In this document: positions 53,672 to 64,000 of the stretch, in pieces
Layout of the letters: each line of letters begins with the position of its first letter
How positions within the stretch are numbered: the first letter of the stretch is position 1
NCBI RefSeq assembly: GCF_025758695.1
Contig: NZ_JANJQP010000002.1
Coordinates: 514,836 to 578,835, forward strand
Reading direction: 5' to 3'
Origin: Oenococcus kitaharae
GTDB taxonomy: Bacteria > Bacillota > Bacilli > Lactobacillales > Lactobacillaceae
DNA: 64,000 nucleotides
Notes under the pieces: generated by a model
Told to the model about the DNA's origin: nothing
Database searches by the model: none
Seen by the model: only the letters and a program-made list of their open reading frames with translations
Program-made: the position numbers and the translations under genes

Positions 53672-55204
53672 ATGTCAGCTAAATCCGTTGATATTCATAA
53701 TAAGCGTTACAGTCGATTTATGTTTGTCTTGGTCATCTTGTTTGCTACTTTTGCAGGTATGCTGATGCAGACATCTTTAGGGACGGCGTTGCCGACTTTG
53801 ATGGATGATTTCCATATTAATTTAGCCACGGCTCAGGAAGCCACGACCTGGTTTTTGTTGGCAAACGGGATTATGATTCCTGTTTCTGCGTATTTATCAA
53901 CCAAATTTCCGACAAAAAAACTCTACATCTTTGCTTTTGGACTGCTTTTAGTTGGCCAATTTATTTCCTACAGCGCACCAGTCACAAATTGGACTTGGTT
54001 TTTAATTGGCCGAATCATTCAAGCGATTTCTGTCGGTATCACGATGCCTTTGATGCAGGTCGTTCTCGTCTATATTTTTCCAGCTGAAAAGCGCGGCGCG
54101 GCAATGGGCCTCAGCGGACTTGTAATTGGTATGGCTCCAGCAATTGGGCCAACACTGTCCGGTTGGATTTTGGACAGCAGCCACAGTTTTGCCTCTTTTA
54201 CGCTATCCAACTCCTGGCGATCCATTTTTCTGCTGCCGATGGCCGTGATTGCATTAACTTTTCTTTTAAGTTTTATTTTTTTGCGCGATGTCATTCCAAA
54301 CCAGCCAGTTCACCTTGATTTTCGTTCTTTGGTTCAATCGACGCTTGGTTTTGGCCTATTTTTGTGGGGTTTGACTAATGTCGCTAACGCAAATTATGGC
54401 GGCTGGACAGATATGACGCATGTGATTATTCCTGGCGCAGTAGGCATTTTTTTCATCATTATTTTCTTGTGGCATCAGTTAGAAATGCGGCATCCCTTCC
54501 TGGATATACGTGTTTTTGCTGTCAAACAATTTTCGGTAACAACGGTTTTGATTTCGCTTTCTATGATGGCCATGATTGGCATTGAGATGATGCTGCCGAC
54601 CTATCTTCAGCAGCTCCGCGGGCTTTCACCTCTATCATCGGGGCTTACTTTACTGCCTGGTGCGCTTTTAATCGGTATTATGTCACCGATTGCTGGGGCT
54701 GTTTATGATCGAAGCGGGGCAAAACGCTTGGCACGAGTTGGATTTTTGATCCTCCTGATTGCCACGATTCCTTTCTTGTTTTTTGGCCTGAATACACCAA
54801 GGGATTTCATTACGGTTTTCTATAGTCTAAGAATGTTTGGTATTGCTATGGTGATGATGCCGTTGACAGCCTCGGCGATGTCTGCACTGCCAAAAGAAAA
54901 AGCGGCAGATGGTACGGCCTCAAATAATACAGTCAGGCAGGTATTGACCGCGATGGTTGTTTCTTTGCTATCTTCCGTGACACAAAACATTGCCAATACC
55001 AATGCACCTGCGGCTTCTCTAAAACAGCAGAATATTTTTGAATTCGGTCAGCGAACATTGGATGCTTCTTTAAAGGGTTTCCATGTTTCGTTTGCGATTT
55101 CCTTATTTTTTGCACTCTTAGGATTAATTCTGGCAGGCATGCTGCATTCTGGCAAAGTCATTGAGCAAGATCCTGATTTACTGGATGAGAAGGGAGGCAA
55201 TTAG
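53672..55204 (+). CDS. DHA2-family multidrug MFS transporter (EmrB/QacA-like)
   Basis: 510 residues with about 14 helices. Visible MFS landmarks: TSLGTALPTLMDDF in helix 1, PVSAYLSTKFPTKKLYIFAFG (motif A-like), GLVIGMAPAIGPTLSGWIL (motif C, antiporter). Proton-driven efflux of hydrophobic drugs is the typical function. GGGGG Shine-Dalgarno 7-8 bases upstream. DUF4811 protein gene follows 2 bases later. Confidence 0.92.
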   Translation: MSAKSVDIHNKRYSRFMFVLVILFATFAGMLMQTSLGTALPTLMDDFHINLATAQEATTWFLLANGIMIPVSAYLSTKFPTKKLYIFAFGLLLVGQFISYSAPVTNWTWFLIGRIIQAISVGITMPLMQVVLVYIFPAEKRGAAMGLSGLVIGMAPAIGPTLSGWILDSSHSFASFTLSNSWRSIFLLPMAVIALTFLLSFIFLRDVIPNQPVHLDFRSLVQSTLGFGLFLWGLTNVANANYGGWTDMTHVIIPGAVGIFFIIIFLWHQLEMRHPFLDIRVFAVKQFSVTTVLISLSMMAMIGIEMMLPTYLQQLRGLSPLSSGLTLLPGALLIGIMSPIAGAVYDRSGAKRLARVGFLILLIATIPFLFFGLNTPRDFITVFYSLRMFGIAMVMMPLTASAMSALPKEKAADGTASNNTVRQVLTAMVVSLLSSVTQNIANTNAPAASLKQQNIFEFGQRTLDASLKGFHVSFAISLFFALLGLILAGMLHSGKVIEQDPDLLDEKGGN

Positions 55205-55206
55205 GC

Positions 55207-56151
55207 ATGATTTTTCTATTAGTCATTTTTTTCACTGCTGCGGCCTTCGTTAGTTGGATGCTGATTAAACATGCGTTTCCCCGCTGGTTCTTTGGACTGA
55301 TCTTCACCGGCCTGCTATTAGCCAGCGTGATCTTGATGACCTTGAATATGAGCAGGCATTTTGGTATGAGACGAAGTGTCAGCACACAAAGGCAGGAAAT
55401 TTATTCTATGGCCGGCAGGAGACTCGCCGCCGGGATCTTAGCTACGACGAAAAATAAGAATATTGGGAGCGATCTGGATATTTATTTGTACAAAGATCAA
55501 GCGGGAGCTGAAAAAACCAAAACAAGCGTGCCGAATGCTTACCGTTCAGTCTCGATGAAAGGCATTGATTCGAATCGCGCGTATAAAGTCACACATACTT
55601 ATCGTTGGCACTATAACGGTGCTCTATCACGGATTTTGTTTGGAATTGGTCATTTGGATCGGGTTATTAGCCGGCAGGAGGTTGTTTTCCAAATTCCATC
55701 TCAGCAATGGATTCAGCTCACAAGCGACCAGCTTCGACGGCTACAGAATCTGTTGGCAAATCCAGCCAAGATAACTGATGCAAAAGTATCGATGCTATTA
55801 TCGGCCTCCTCTCAAGCATTGCTAAACGGCCGGAGTAATCAAGCTGCGCGCATGCAAGTTGCGGCCATTCGAGAATTATTGTCAATCGCCCCAAGTGCAG
55901 CTGATAAAAAATTAGCCAAACAGCTATCCTCGTCTGCCGCTGCCTCAAGCCGAGCTCAAGCGCTGTCATCTAGCATCGCCGCTTCGCAAGCTGCATCAGT
56001 TTCTGCATCATTGGCTGCGGATGCCCAAGCTCAAGCCGCGTCTGCTGCTCAGTCTCAGGCTGCAGCTGATTCTGCGGCATCGGCTCAAACGCAAGTATCA
56101 GCATCGAGCTCAGCAGGGAACTCAAGTAGTGGCACAACGAATACACCTTAA
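55207..56151 (+). CDS. DUF4811-family membrane protein with Ala/Ser-rich tail
   Basis: 314 residues. Two N-terminal helices (FLLVIFFTAAAFVSWML; WFFGLIFTGLLLASVILM) and a conserved extracellular-type domain, as in DUF4811 proteins encoded next to DHA2 transporters in lactic acid bacteria. From about residue 238 the sequence is an Ala/Ser/Gln low-complexity tail (SSSAAASSRAQALSSSIAAS..., ending SSGTTNTP). Function unknown; possibly assists the efflux pump. GGGAGG is upstream of ATG 55207. Confidence 0.8.
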   Translation: MIFLLVIFFTAAAFVSWMLIKHAFPRWFFGLIFTGLLLASVILMTLNMSRHFGMRRSVSTQRQEIYSMAGRRLAAGILATTKNKNIGSDLDIYLYKDQAGAEKTKTSVPNAYRSVSMKGIDSNRAYKVTHTYRWHYNGALSRILFGIGHLDRVISRQEVVFQIPSQQWIQLTSDQLRRLQNLLANPAKITDAKVSMLLSASSQALLNGRSNQAARMQVAAIRELLSIAPSAADKKLAKQLSSSAAASSRAQALSSSIAASQAASVSASLAADAQAQAASAAQSQAAADSAASAQTQVSASSSAGNSSSGTTNTP

Positions 56152-56192
56152 TGAGATCAATGCGCTTAGTTCCAAACAAATTTTCAATTATC

Positions 56193-56201
56193 TGTTATAC
56201 T
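56193..56201 (+). promoter_or_regulatory. Extended -10 promoter of csp
   Basis: TG-T-TATACT (56193-56201), leader start expected near 56207. The same nonamer precedes mreB. Confidence 0.6.
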
Positions 56202-56206
56202 AAAGG

Positions 56207-56301
56207 AGTATTAATCGGTATGGTTCCAAGAATCAAATGTTTCAAAGCTCTGCACCAATTATTTACAAATAAGATGCACTAGGTGCAGAAAGAATTTTTT
56301 C
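56207..56301 (+). promoter_or_regulatory. csp 5' leader with alternative hairpins
   Basis: About 95 bases. TCTGCACC (56249-56256) can pair with GGTGCAGA (56282-56289), or TGCAC (56275-56279) with GTGCA (56283-56287) around TAG. The two are mutually exclusive. The ribosome-binding AGAAAG (56287-56292) overlaps the shared arm. A 20-codon frame from ATG 56220 ends on that TAG (56280-56282). Confidence 0.5.
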
Positions 56302-56505
56302 ATGGAAACAGGTACAGTTAAATGGTTTAATGCCGATAAAGGCTATGGTTTTATCACTCGTGATAATGGTGGAGATGTCTTCGTACATTTCTCTGCTATT
56401 CAGACTGATGGCTTTAAGTCATTGGATGAAGGCCAAAAGGTTACGTTTGAAGTTGAAGACGGACAGCGTGGACCACAAGCTATCAACGTTAACAAAGTTA
56501 ACTAA
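56302..56505 (+). CDS. csp: Cold-shock protein, CspA family
   Basis: Single OB-fold RNA chaperone, 67 residues. RNP1 KGYGFIT and RNP2 VFVHFSAI motifs are intact; start [14 protein letters not shown]. Preceded by a long structured leader typical of cold-shock genes. No own terminator; the rpoB leader terminator follows 100 bases later. Confidence 0.95.
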   Translation: METGTVKWFNADKGYGFITRDNGGDVFVHFSAIQTDGFKSLDEGQKVTFEVEDGQRGPQAINVNKVN

Positions 56506-56512
56506 GTAAAGC

Positions 56513-56541
56513 TTGTAATTGATCGGCTTCTTGTGTATAAT
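56513..56541 (+). promoter_or_regulatory. Promoter of rpoB-rpoC
   Basis: TTGTAA (56513-56518), 17-base spacer, TATAAT (56536-56541), just behind the csp stop. Predicted start near 56548 gives a leader of about 175 bases. Confidence 0.8.
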
Positions 56542-56570
56542 TTATGCACAGTGAGGTCGATTTTTAAAAT

Positions 56571-56600
56571 GCGGTTATGGCAATATTGTCCCGTAACTGC
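56571..56600 (+). other. First hairpin in rpoB leader
   Basis: GCGGTTATGG pairs with CCGTAACTGC (two G-T pairs) over a 10-base loop. It stands 3 bases before the terminator hairpin. Confidence 0.6.
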
Positions 56601-56603
56601 TTC

Positions 56604-56636
56604 AAAGCGCAGATCCAATGTGATCCGCGCTTTTTT
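56604..56636 (+). terminator. Intrinsic terminator (attenuator) in rpoB leader
   Basis: AAAGCGC-a-GATC pairs with GATC-c-GCGCTTT (one mismatch) around CAATGT, followed by TTTTTT. It sits 85 bases before the rpoB start and downstream of the rpoB promoter. Confidence 0.8.
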
Positions 56637-56721
56637 ACGCTCATAATTTCACATAAAACGCATCTTTTTATGATTGAAGCTGAGCAGTCGACTAACACAG
56701 ATAAAAATTGGAGGAATTACA

Positions 56722-59700
56722 TTGGTTGCACACAACGTGAAGATAAACAAGCATGTCACTCGACGCAGTTACTCTTCTGCTAAAGAAGTGCTTGAAATCC
56801 CGCCATTGACCGAAGTCCAGACTGCGTCTTACAAGTGGTTTTTGGATAAGGGCATTCGGGAAATGTTTAACGATATCATGCCGATTGAAGATTTTGCCGG
56901 CAAGCTGTCACTTGAATATGTTGACTATTCATTAGGAGAACCAAAGTATACGTTAAAAGAATCGCGTGAGCAGGGAGTTAATTACGCTGCACCGCTTCAT
57001 GTGACTTTGCGTTTGACGAACAAAGAGACTGGCGAAATCAAATCGCAGGATGTTTACTTTGGTGAATTTCCGCTGATGACCGAATATGGTTCTTTTGTGA
57101 TTAACGGTGCTGAGCGTGTCGTTGTTTCACAGCTTGTTCGTTCCCCTGGGATTTATTACAACGAAGATACCGATAAGACTGGCAAGACTGTTTTTGGCAC
57201 AACTGTGATCCCTAATCGTGGTGCTTGGTTGGAATTGGATACTGATGCCAAAGGGATTGCCAATATTCGTATCGACCGTACTCGTAAACTGCCAATCACA
57301 GAATTGGTCCGTTCATTTGGCTTTGGTTCTGATTCAGAAATTCAGGATATTTTTGGTGATGATGTTGAATCTTTGAATTTGGCTATTGAAAAAGATGTTC
57401 ATAAGGATGCTTCGATGTCACGTGTTGGCGAGGCCTTGGAAGATATTTATGAGCGTTTGCGTCCTGGTGAGCCAAAGACGATCGATTCCTCTCGTTCTCT
57501 ATTGGCAGCACGTTTCTTTGATCCAAAGCGTTATGATCTTGGCAACGTGGGCCGCTACAAGGTTAATAAAAAGCTTTCGTTGAAATCTCGTCTTTTAGGT
57601 CAGACCTTGGCTGAAGATATTCTTGATGAACAAGGCAATGTCTTGGTTGCCAAGAATACAGAGATTGATAAAAAAGCCATGAAACTGCTTTCTCCGTTAT
57701 TAGATAAAGACGATTTCAAGATGACTGTTTTGCAGCCTGACGAAGAAGGTGTTCTGCCTGATCCGATCAAATTGCAGATTATTAAGATTTTTAGTAAGAA
57801 TGATCCAACTAAAGCAGTTAAATTAATCGGAAACGGTCATATTGACGAATCAATTCATCACATTCTGCCTGCCGATATTTTGGCTGGTATGAATTATTTC
57901 TTTAACTTGCAGGAAGGCATCGGCGCTACTGATGATATCGATCATTTGGGTAACCGTCGCATCCGGTCTGTTGGCGAGTTATTGGAGAACCAGTTTAGAA
58001 TTGGCTTGACACGTATGGAGCGTGTAGTTCGCGAGCGTATGTCTATCCAGGATTCTGATACTGTGACACCTCAGCAGTTAATCAACATCCGCCCTGTTGT
58101 GGCGGCTGTCAAAGAATTCTTTGGTTCTTCTCAGCTTTCACAATTTATGGATCAGACCAACCCACTTGGTGAGTTGAACCATAAGCGTCGTTTGTCAGCC
58201 TTGGGACCTGGTGGATTGACACGTGATCGTGCTGGTTATGAAGTCCGTGATGTTCATTATTCACACTATGGCCGAATTGACCCGATTGAAACGCCAGAAG
58301 GTCCGAACATCGGTTTGATTACGTCACTGGCTGTCTATGGCCGGATTAATGAATACGGTTTTATTGAGACACCTTACCGTCGTGTTGACTGGGATACACA
58401 TAAAGTCACAGACAAGATCGATTATTTGACGGCCGATGTCGAAGATAATTACACGATTGCACAAGCGAACTCGGAATTAAATGATGATGGTTCTTTCGTT
58501 AATGCGACCGTTACTGCACGTCATGGTGACAACAACATTGAAACGCCAATCGAAGATGTTGATTATATGGATGTTTCTCCTAAACAGGTTGTGGCCGTTT
58601 CGACTGCTGCGATTCCTTTCTTGGAAAACGATGATTCCAACCGTGCTTTGATGGGTGCCAATATGCAGCGTCAGGCTGTTCCGCTGGTTGCACCGCATTC
58701 GCCAATCGTCGGTACTGGTATTGAATACCGTGCTGCTGTCGATTCAGGATTAGCTCAAATCAATGAAGCCAAAGGGACCGTTGAGTATGTTGATGGCCGC
58801 GATATCAAAGTCCGTGAAGATGATGGCAACCTTCATGAATATCCATTGATGAAGTTCCAACGCTCTAATGGCGGTAAGAATTATAACCAAACACCTATCG
58901 TCAAAGTTGGCGAGACTGTCGAAAAAGGCGATGTCTTAGCTGATGGGCCTTCGATGGAAAATGGCGAACTAGCTCTTGGCCAGAACCCTATCATTGCCTT
59001 TATGACTTGGCATGGCTACAACTTCGAAGATGCGATCGTCTTAAATGAACGCCTCGTTCGTGATGATGTTTATACTTCTATCCATATTGAAGAACATGAA
59101 TCAGAGGCACGTGATACAAAGTTAGGACCTGAAGAGATTACTCGCGAGATTCCTAACGTTGGTGAAGATCAGCTTAAAGATCTTGATGATTCCGGAATCA
59201 TTCGTATTGGTGCCGAAGTCGAAGACGGCGATATTCTGGTTGGTAAAATTACACCAAAGGGTGTGACCGAATTGTCGGCTGAAGAGCGTCTGCTGCATGC
59301 TATCTTTGGTGAAAAAGCCCGCGAAGTTCGTGATACTTCTTTGCGTGTTCCTCATGGCGGCGGCGGAATTGTCCAAGATGTTGAAATCTTCACACGTGAT
59401 AACGGTGATGAATTAGCACCTGGTGTTAACATGATGGTTCGTGTCTTTATTGCCCAGAAACGCAAGATTCAAGTTGGTGATAAGATGGCCGGACGTCATG
59501 GAAATAAGGGAACTGTTTCAGTTGTTGTTCCTGAAGAAGACATGCCGTTCATGCCTGACGGTACGCCGATTGATATTCTGCTTTCACCAATGGGTGTGCC
59601 ATCTCGTATGAACATTGGACAAATTTTGGAACTGCATCTTGGCATGGCAGCCAGAAAATTGGGTATTAAAGTTATGACACCGGTCTTTGATGGTGCCTCT

Positions 59701-60315
59701 GATGATGAAATTATTGATGCCTTAAAAGAGGCTGGTCTAGATGAAGACGGTAAGACCGTTCTTTATGACGGTCAGACTGGCGAGGCTTTTGATAATCGTA
59801 TTTCCGTCGGTGTCATGCACTATATGAAGCTGGCCCACATGGTTGACGATAAAATCCATGCACGTTCAATCGGACCTTATTCGTTGGTTACACAACAGCC
59901 TTTGGGTGGTAAAGCCCAGTTTGGCGGCCAGCGTTTCGGCGAAATGGAAGTTTGGGCACTTGAAGCTTATGGTGCTGCCTATACTTTGCAGGAAATCATG
60001 ACCTATAAGTCTGATGATGTTCGTGGCCGTAACAAGGTATTTGAGTCCATTGTTAAAGGACAAGCTATTCCAAAGCCCGGCGTTCCTGAATCTTTCCGTG
60101 TCCTTGTTAAAGAATTACAAGCCTTAGGTCTTGATACCAAAGTGCTGGACGGCAAGGGTCAAGAAGTTCGTATGGCGCAGATGGACGAGGACGATAATGT
60201 TGCCACGGTTGATGCTCTTGAACAAATCGCGAAAGAAAAACCTGACTTGTTTAAAGGCGATGACGATGACAAACCTCGCATTGCAGCAAAAAATCTCGAT
60301 GAAGAAAATATATAA
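56722..60315 (+). CDS. rpoB: RNA polymerase subunit beta
   Basis: 1197 residues. Start TTG 56722 is fixed by GGAGG 7 bases upstream and the sequence [21 protein letters not shown]. Rif region reads [20 protein letters not shown] then [11 protein letters not shown]: Asp516, His526 and Ser531 (E. coli numbering) are unchanged, so rifampicin sensitivity is expected. C-terminal [17 protein letters not shown] and [20 protein letters not shown] are present. rpoC follows after 11 bases. Confidence 0.98.
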   Translation: MVAHNVKINKHVTRRSYSSAKEVLEIPPLTEVQTASYKWFLDKGIREMFNDIMPIEDFAGKLSLEYVDYSLGEPKYTLKESREQGVNYAAPLHVTLRLTNKETGEIKSQDVYFGEFPLMTEYGSFVINGAERVVVSQLVRSPGIYYNEDTDKTGKTVFGTTVIPNRGAWLELDTDAKGIANIRIDRTRKLPITELVRSFGFGSDSEIQDIFGDDVESLNLAIEKDVHKDASMSRVGEALEDIYERLRPGEPKTIDSSRSLLAARFFDPKRYDLGNVGRYKVNKKLSLKSRLLGQTLAEDILDEQGNVLVAKNTEIDKKAMKLLSPLLDKDDFKMTVLQPDEEGVLPDPIKLQIIKIFSKNDPTKAVKLIGNGHIDESIHHILPADILAGMNYFFNLQEGIGATDDIDHLGNRRIRSVGELLENQFRIGLTRMERVVRERMSIQDSDTVTPQQLINIRPVVAAVKEFFGSSQLSQFMDQTNPLGELNHKRRLSALGPGGLTRDRAGYEVRDVHYSHYGRIDPIETPEGPNIGLITSLAVYGRINEYGFIETPYRRVDWDTHKVTDKIDYLTADVEDNYTIAQANSELNDDGSFVNATVTARHGDNNIETPIEDVDYMDVSPKQVVAVSTAAIPFLENDDSNRALMGANMQRQAVPLVAPHSPIVGTGIEYRAAVDSGLAQINEAKGTVEYVDGRDIKVREDDGNLHEYPLMKFQRSNGGKNYNQTPIVKVGETVEKGDVLADGPSMENGELALGQNPIIAFMTWHGYNFEDAIVLNERLVRDDVYTSIHIEEHESEARDTKLGPEEITREIPNVGEDQLKDLDDSGIIRIGAEVEDGDILVGKITPKGVTELSAEERLLHAIFGEKAREVRDTSLRVPHGGGGIVQDVEIFTRDNGDELAPGVNMMVRVFIAQKRKIQVGDKMAGRHGNKGTVSVVVPEEDMPFMPDGTPIDILLSPMGVPSRMNIGQILELHLGMAARKLGIKVMTPVFDGASDDEIIDALKEAGLDEDGKTVLYDGQTGEAFDNRISVGVMHYMKLAHMVDDKIHARSIGPYSLVTQQPLGGKAQFGGQRFGEMEVWALEAYGAAYTLQEIMTYKSDDVRGRNKVFESIVKGQAIPKPGVPESFRVLVKELQALGLDTKVLDGKGQEVRMAQMDEDDNVATVDALEQIAKEKPDLFKGDDDDKPRIAAKNLDEENI

Positions 60316-60326
60316 GGAGAAATGAC

Positions 60327-63300
60327 TTGGCAATAGACGTTAATAAATTTGAATCTATGCAAATCGGTCTCGCTTCACCTGCTAAGATCCGTGAATGGTC
60401 TTATGGTGAAGTGAAAAAGCCGGAAACGATCAACTATCGTACGTTAAAAGCTGAACGTGATGGTCTTTTTGACGAAAGAATTTTCGGACCGATCAAAGAC
60501 TATGAATGTGCCTGTGGTAAATACAAGCGAATCCGTTATAAAGGAATCGTTTGTGATCGTTGTGGTGTTGAAGTAACGAGTTCCAAAGTGCGTCGTGAGC
60601 GTATGGGGCATATCGAACTTGCTGCACCTGTGACACATATCTGGTACTTTAAAGGTATTCCAAGCCGTATGGGCTTGATCCTCGATATGAGCCCGCGTTC
60701 TCTGGAAGAGATTATCTATTTTGCCAGCTACGTTGTCATTAATCCTGGCAGTACGCCGTTGGAAAAGAAACAACTAATTACTGAGGCTGAATATCGTCAG
60801 TATGTCGACCAATACGGTGCAGATGCTTTTGATGCTAAGATGGGTGCCGAGGCTATCAAGGAATTGTTAGCTGAAGTAGATTTGGCCAAACAGGCTAAAG
60901 AATTGAAGGCCGAACTAAAGGAAGCAACCGGTCAAAAACGGACTCGTGCAGTTCGTCGTTTGGACATTGTTGAAGCCTTCTTGCAGTCTGGCAACAAACC
61001 TGAATGGATGGTTTTGGATGTTATTCCAGTTATTCCACCAGATTTGCGCCCAATGGTTCAGTTGGAAGGCGGCCGCTTTGCCACTTCTGACTTGAATGAT
61101 CTCTACCGTCGTGTCATTAACCGTAACAATCGTTTGAAGCGGCTGCTCGATTTGAATGCACCTGGTATTATTGTGCAAAACGAAAAACGTATGCTGCAAG
61201 AAGCTGTTGATGCCTTGATTGATAATGGCCGCCGCGGTCGCCCAGTCGCTGGTCCCGGAAACCGTCCTCTAAAGTCGCTTTCTCATTTGCTGAAGGGCAA
61301 GCAAGGACGTTTCCGCCAGAACTTGTTAGGAAAGCGTGTTGATTATTCCGGCCGTTCTGTTATCGATGTTGGTCCCTTCTTGAAGATGAACCAGATGGGT
61401 CTTCCTCGCCAGATGGCTGTTGAATTATTCAAGCCCTTTATCTATAATCGCTTGATTGAATTAGGCACTGACAATGGTGGCGCAAACAACTTGCGTTCTG
61501 CACGTCGTTTGGTTGAGCGGCACGAAGATGTTGTTCAAGATGTTTTGGAACAAGTTGTTAAGGAACATCCAGTTTTGCTGAACCGTGCACCAACTTTGCA
61601 TCGTCTTGGCATTCAAGCTTTTGAGCCAGTCCTGGTTTCTGGTAAAGCGATGCGTTTGCATCCTTTGGTAACAACTGCTTATAACGCCGATTTCGATGGC
61701 GATCAAATGGCGATTCATGTGCCTTTGTCCGATGAAGCACAAGCTGAAGCACGTTTGCTGATGCTGGCTGCTTCACATATCTTGGCACCTAAGGATGGAA
61801 AACCAATTGTGGCTCCGTCTCAAGATATGACGATTGGTAATTATTACTTGACGACTGAAGAAGCCGGTATCAAGGGTGAAGGCATGGTCTTTACTTCATC
61901 TGATGAAGTAAAGATTGCTTTACAGAATCACGAAGTTGAATTGCACACACGTATAGGTATTGCTACTTCGAGTTTTGGCCCGGACAAACCTTTCTCTGAT
62001 CAGCAACGTTCTAGAATTATGGTAACCTCTGTTGGTAAAGTCCTTTTTAATGAAATTCTGCCGAAAGATTTTCCGTTTGTTAATGAACCAAAAGCTGCAA
62101 ATTTTGATGCTATTGATGATCGTTTCTTCCTCGAACCTGGTACCGATATTCACGAATGGTTGAAGAATGAAGCTCTCAATGATCCGTTCAAGTCTGGTTT
62201 CTTGTCTGATATCATTGCTCAGATCTACGCTCGTTACCAGGTGACTCGCACATCTGTTCTGCTAGATGATATGAAAGACTTGGGTTATGATATTTCGACA
62301 CGCTCTGGTCTGACGGTTGCGATGTCAGATGTTACGGAACTGCCTCAAAAAGCTCAAGTTATCAAAGAAGCCCATGAAAAAGTGGCCACTATTACAAAGC
62401 AGTTCCGTCGCGGTTTGTTAACTGATGATGAACGTTATATTCAAGTGACACAGACTTGGTCAGATGCGCAGGATAAGATCAAATCTATGCTGATTGCATC
62501 TTTCGATAAGAAGAACCCGATCTTTATGATGAGTGATTCTGGTGCCCGTGGTAATATTTCTAACTTCGTACAGCTTGCCGGTATGCGTGGCTTAATGGCT
62601 GCACCAAACGGTAAAGTTATTGAACTTCCTGTTACGGCTAACTTCCGTGAAGGCCTCTCTGTTTTGGAAATGTTTATTTCAACCCATGGTGCTCGTAAAG
62701 GAATGACCGATACAGCTTTGAAGACTGCCAACTCTGGTTATCTGACACGTCGTTTGGTCGATGTTGCTCAAGAAGTGATTGTTCGTGAGGAAGATTGCGG
62801 CACTGACCGCGGTTTGGATGTCTCTGCAATCATGGATGGCAATGAAGTAATTGAGCCGCTGTACGACCGAATCCTTGGTCGTTATGCCATGAAGGCTGTG
62901 ATTAATGAGAAGACCGGCGAAATCATTATTGACAAAAACGAGATGATCGATGAAGTCGTTGCCAACAAAATCATTGATGCTGGCATTCAAACAGTTACTA
63001 TTCGTTCCATCTTTACTTGCCGTACGGAACATGGTGTCTGTGTCAAATGTTACGGCCGCAACATGGCCACTGGCGACATCGTCGAAGTTGGTGAAGCTGT
63101 GGGTACTGTTGCTGCTCAATCTATTGGCGAACCCGGTACTCAATTGACTATGCGTACATTCCATACTGGTGGTGTTGCTATGTCCGAAGATATCACGCAA
63201 GGTCTTCCTCGTGTTCAAGAAATTTTTGAAGCCCGTAATCCAAAAGGACGTGCTGAAATTTCCGAAGTAACTGGAAAAGTTACAAGTATTGAAGAAAATC

Positions 63301-63998
63301 CTGCTGATCGCAGCAAGACAATCACGATTGAAGGGGAGACGGACACACGTGAATACGTGTTGCCAATCTCTGCTCGTCTGCGCGTGGCTGAAGGCGATGA
63401 AATTCATCGTTCTGAAGCAATTAACGAAGGACCTTTGGATCCTAAGGAATTAATCAAGGTTTCCAGTGCTTTGAAGACGGAAAACTATATGTTAGCCGAA
63501 GTCCAAAAAGTTTATCGTATGCAAGGTGTTGGTATTGCCGACAAACATGTCGAAGTTATGGTTAGGCAGATGCTCAGAAAGGTCCGGGTCATGGATCCAG
63601 GCCAGACAGATTTGCTTCCAGGAGAATTACTTGATATTGCCGATTTCCGTCGTGCCAATAGTAAAGCAATCTTATCTGGTCAAACAGCTGCCACTTCTCG
63701 TCCAGTTTTGCTCGGTATTACTAAGGCATCTCTGGAAACTAATTCTTTCTTGTCAGCCGCGTCATTCCAGGAGACAACACGTGTCCTGACAGATGCTGCT
63801 ATTCGTGGCAAAAATGATCCTCTAGTCGGTTTGAAGGAGAATGTCATCATTGGTAAGGTTATTCCTGCAGGAACCGGTGTTGCCGCATATCGTCATATTA
63901 AAGACGAAGTGGTGGCTGCACCAGTGGAACCTTTAGAGAAAATCCCGACTCTTGATGAACTCCAGAAGAATTTTGATAAAAAAGCCCCTACAAAATAG
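60327..63998 (+). CDS. rpoC: RNA polymerase subunit beta'
   Basis: 1223 residues. TTG 60327 follows AAGGAG by 8-9 bases. First zinc site [19 protein letters not shown], lid/rudder region, catalytic [15 protein letters not shown], trigger loop ([18 protein letters not shown]), second zinc site with EEDCGTD and [15 protein letters not shown]. Complete; stop TAG at 63996-63998, two bases before the end of the window. Confidence 0.98.
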   Translation: MAIDVNKFESMQIGLASPAKIREWSYGEVKKPETINYRTLKAERDGLFDERIFGPIKDYECACGKYKRIRYKGIVCDRCGVEVTSSKVRRERMGHIELAAPVTHIWYFKGIPSRMGLILDMSPRSLEEIIYFASYVVINPGSTPLEKKQLITEAEYRQYVDQYGADAFDAKMGAEAIKELLAEVDLAKQAKELKAELKEATGQKRTRAVRRLDIVEAFLQSGNKPEWMVLDVIPVIPPDLRPMVQLEGGRFATSDLNDLYRRVINRNNRLKRLLDLNAPGIIVQNEKRMLQEAVDALIDNGRRGRPVAGPGNRPLKSLSHLLKGKQGRFRQNLLGKRVDYSGRSVIDVGPFLKMNQMGLPRQMAVELFKPFIYNRLIELGTDNGGANNLRSARRLVERHEDVVQDVLEQVVKEHPVLLNRAPTLHRLGIQAFEPVLVSGKAMRLHPLVTTAYNADFDGDQMAIHVPLSDEAQAEARLLMLAASHILAPKDGKPIVAPSQDMTIGNYYLTTEEAGIKGEGMVFTSSDEVKIALQNHEVELHTRIGIATSSFGPDKPFSDQQRSRIMVTSVGKVLFNEILPKDFPFVNEPKAANFDAIDDRFFLEPGTDIHEWLKNEALNDPFKSGFLSDIIAQIYARYQVTRTSVLLDDMKDLGYDISTRSGLTVAMSDVTELPQKAQVIKEAHEKVATITKQFRRGLLTDDERYIQVTQTWSDAQDKIKSMLIASFDKKNPIFMMSDSGARGNISNFVQLAGMRGLMAAPNGKVIELPVTANFREGLSVLEMFISTHGARKGMTDTALKTANSGYLTRRLVDVAQEVIVREEDCGTDRGLDVSAIMDGNEVIEPLYDRILGRYAMKAVINEKTGEIIIDKNEMIDEVVANKIIDAGIQTVTIRSIFTCRTEHGVCVKCYGRNMATGDIVEVGEAVGTVAAQSIGEPGTQLTMRTFHTGGVAMSEDITQGLPRVQEIFEARNPKGRAEISEVTGKVTSIEENPADRSKTITIEGETDTREYVLPISARLRVAEGDEIHRSEAINEGPLDPKELIKVSSALKTENYMLAEVQKVYRMQGVGIADKHVEVMVRQMLRKVRVMDPGQTDLLPGELLDIADFRRANSKAILSGQTAATSRPVLLGITKASLETNSFLSAASFQETTRVLTDAAIRGKNDPLVGLKENVIIGKVIPAGTGVAAYRHIKDEVVAAPVEPLEKIPTLDELQKNFDKKAPTK

Positions 63999-64000
63999 TT

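Noticed and set aside
62679..63407. 242-codon open frame on the minus strand
   Set aside because: Lies fully inside rpoC in antisense, composition is that of a mirrored coding strand, and there is no ribosome binding site.

Overview
The window is a dense, almost entirely colinear stretch of core chromosome from a low-to-mid GC Gram-positive bacterium, most probably a lactic acid bacterium of the Leuconostoc/Oenococcus branch. The reasons are the Firmicutes gene orders (mrnC-rlmB-sigH-secE-nusG, tadA-ffs-dnaX-recR-yaaL-tmk-darA-holB-rsmI, tsaB-rimI-tsaD, mreBCD, ymfF-ymfH-rodZ-pgsA-recA, rpoB-rpoC), a small SRP RNA, a T-box before valS, PepX, gluconate kinase/permease, and a groESL promoter that carries a perfect CtsR box but no CIRCE element, as described for Oenococcus oeni. 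The genus is an inference. No tRNA or rRNA gene, insertion sequence, prophage or CRISPR array was seen.

Layout. 1-4.8 kb: the tail of an NlpC/P60 hydrolase, dus, a frameshifted ltrA-like membrane gene, and a minus-strand polar amino-acid ABC transporter. 4.8-13.4 kb: mrnC, rlmB, sigH-like, secE, nusG, then a gluconate kinase/permease pair wedged between nusG and the ribosomal protein units rplKA and rplJL, each of which has its own promoter and RNA leader. 13.5-29.5 kb: methyltransferase, tadA, a P-type ATPase, pepX, SRP RNA, the dnaX-to-rsmI replication/nucleotide cluster, acyl-ACP thioesterase, galE and the t6A genes. 29.5-34 kb: rex, CtsR-controlled groESL, pnuC and convergent rpsD. 34-49.3 kb: ezrA, T-box, a 44-codon membrane sORF, valS-folC, mreBCD, cardiolipin synthase, the ymfFH peptidase pair, rodZ, pgsA and LexA-controlled recA. 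49.3-56.5 kb: hemolysin-III-like protein, heterodimeric ABC exporter, DHA2 drug exporter with a DUF4811 partner, and a cold-shock gene. 56.5-64 kb: rpoB-rpoC behind an attenuator-like leader.

How it fits together: most genes serve information processing (transcription, ribosome assembly, tRNA and rRNA modification, clamp loader, SOS) and cell shape/division. Many units are separated by compact hairpin terminators, and several promoters sit inside or directly behind the terminator of the preceding unit.

There is no obvious novel defence or mobile system. The most interesting features are: (1) loss of the zinc-ribbon cysteines in both DnaX and HolB, with DnaX entirely free of cysteine; (2) an L11 protein with a ~55-residue acidic low-complexity tail; (3) insertion of gluconate genes into the nusG-rplK junction with a CG-centred palindrome and a terminator before gntK; (4) a tandem-hairpin attenuator before rpoBC; (5) apparently leaderless promoters at mrnC and dnaX; (6) alternative hairpins and a possible short ORF in the csp leader; (7) an unannotated 44-aa membrane protein between the T-box and valS; (8) a Na,K-ATPase-like bacterial P-type ATPase.
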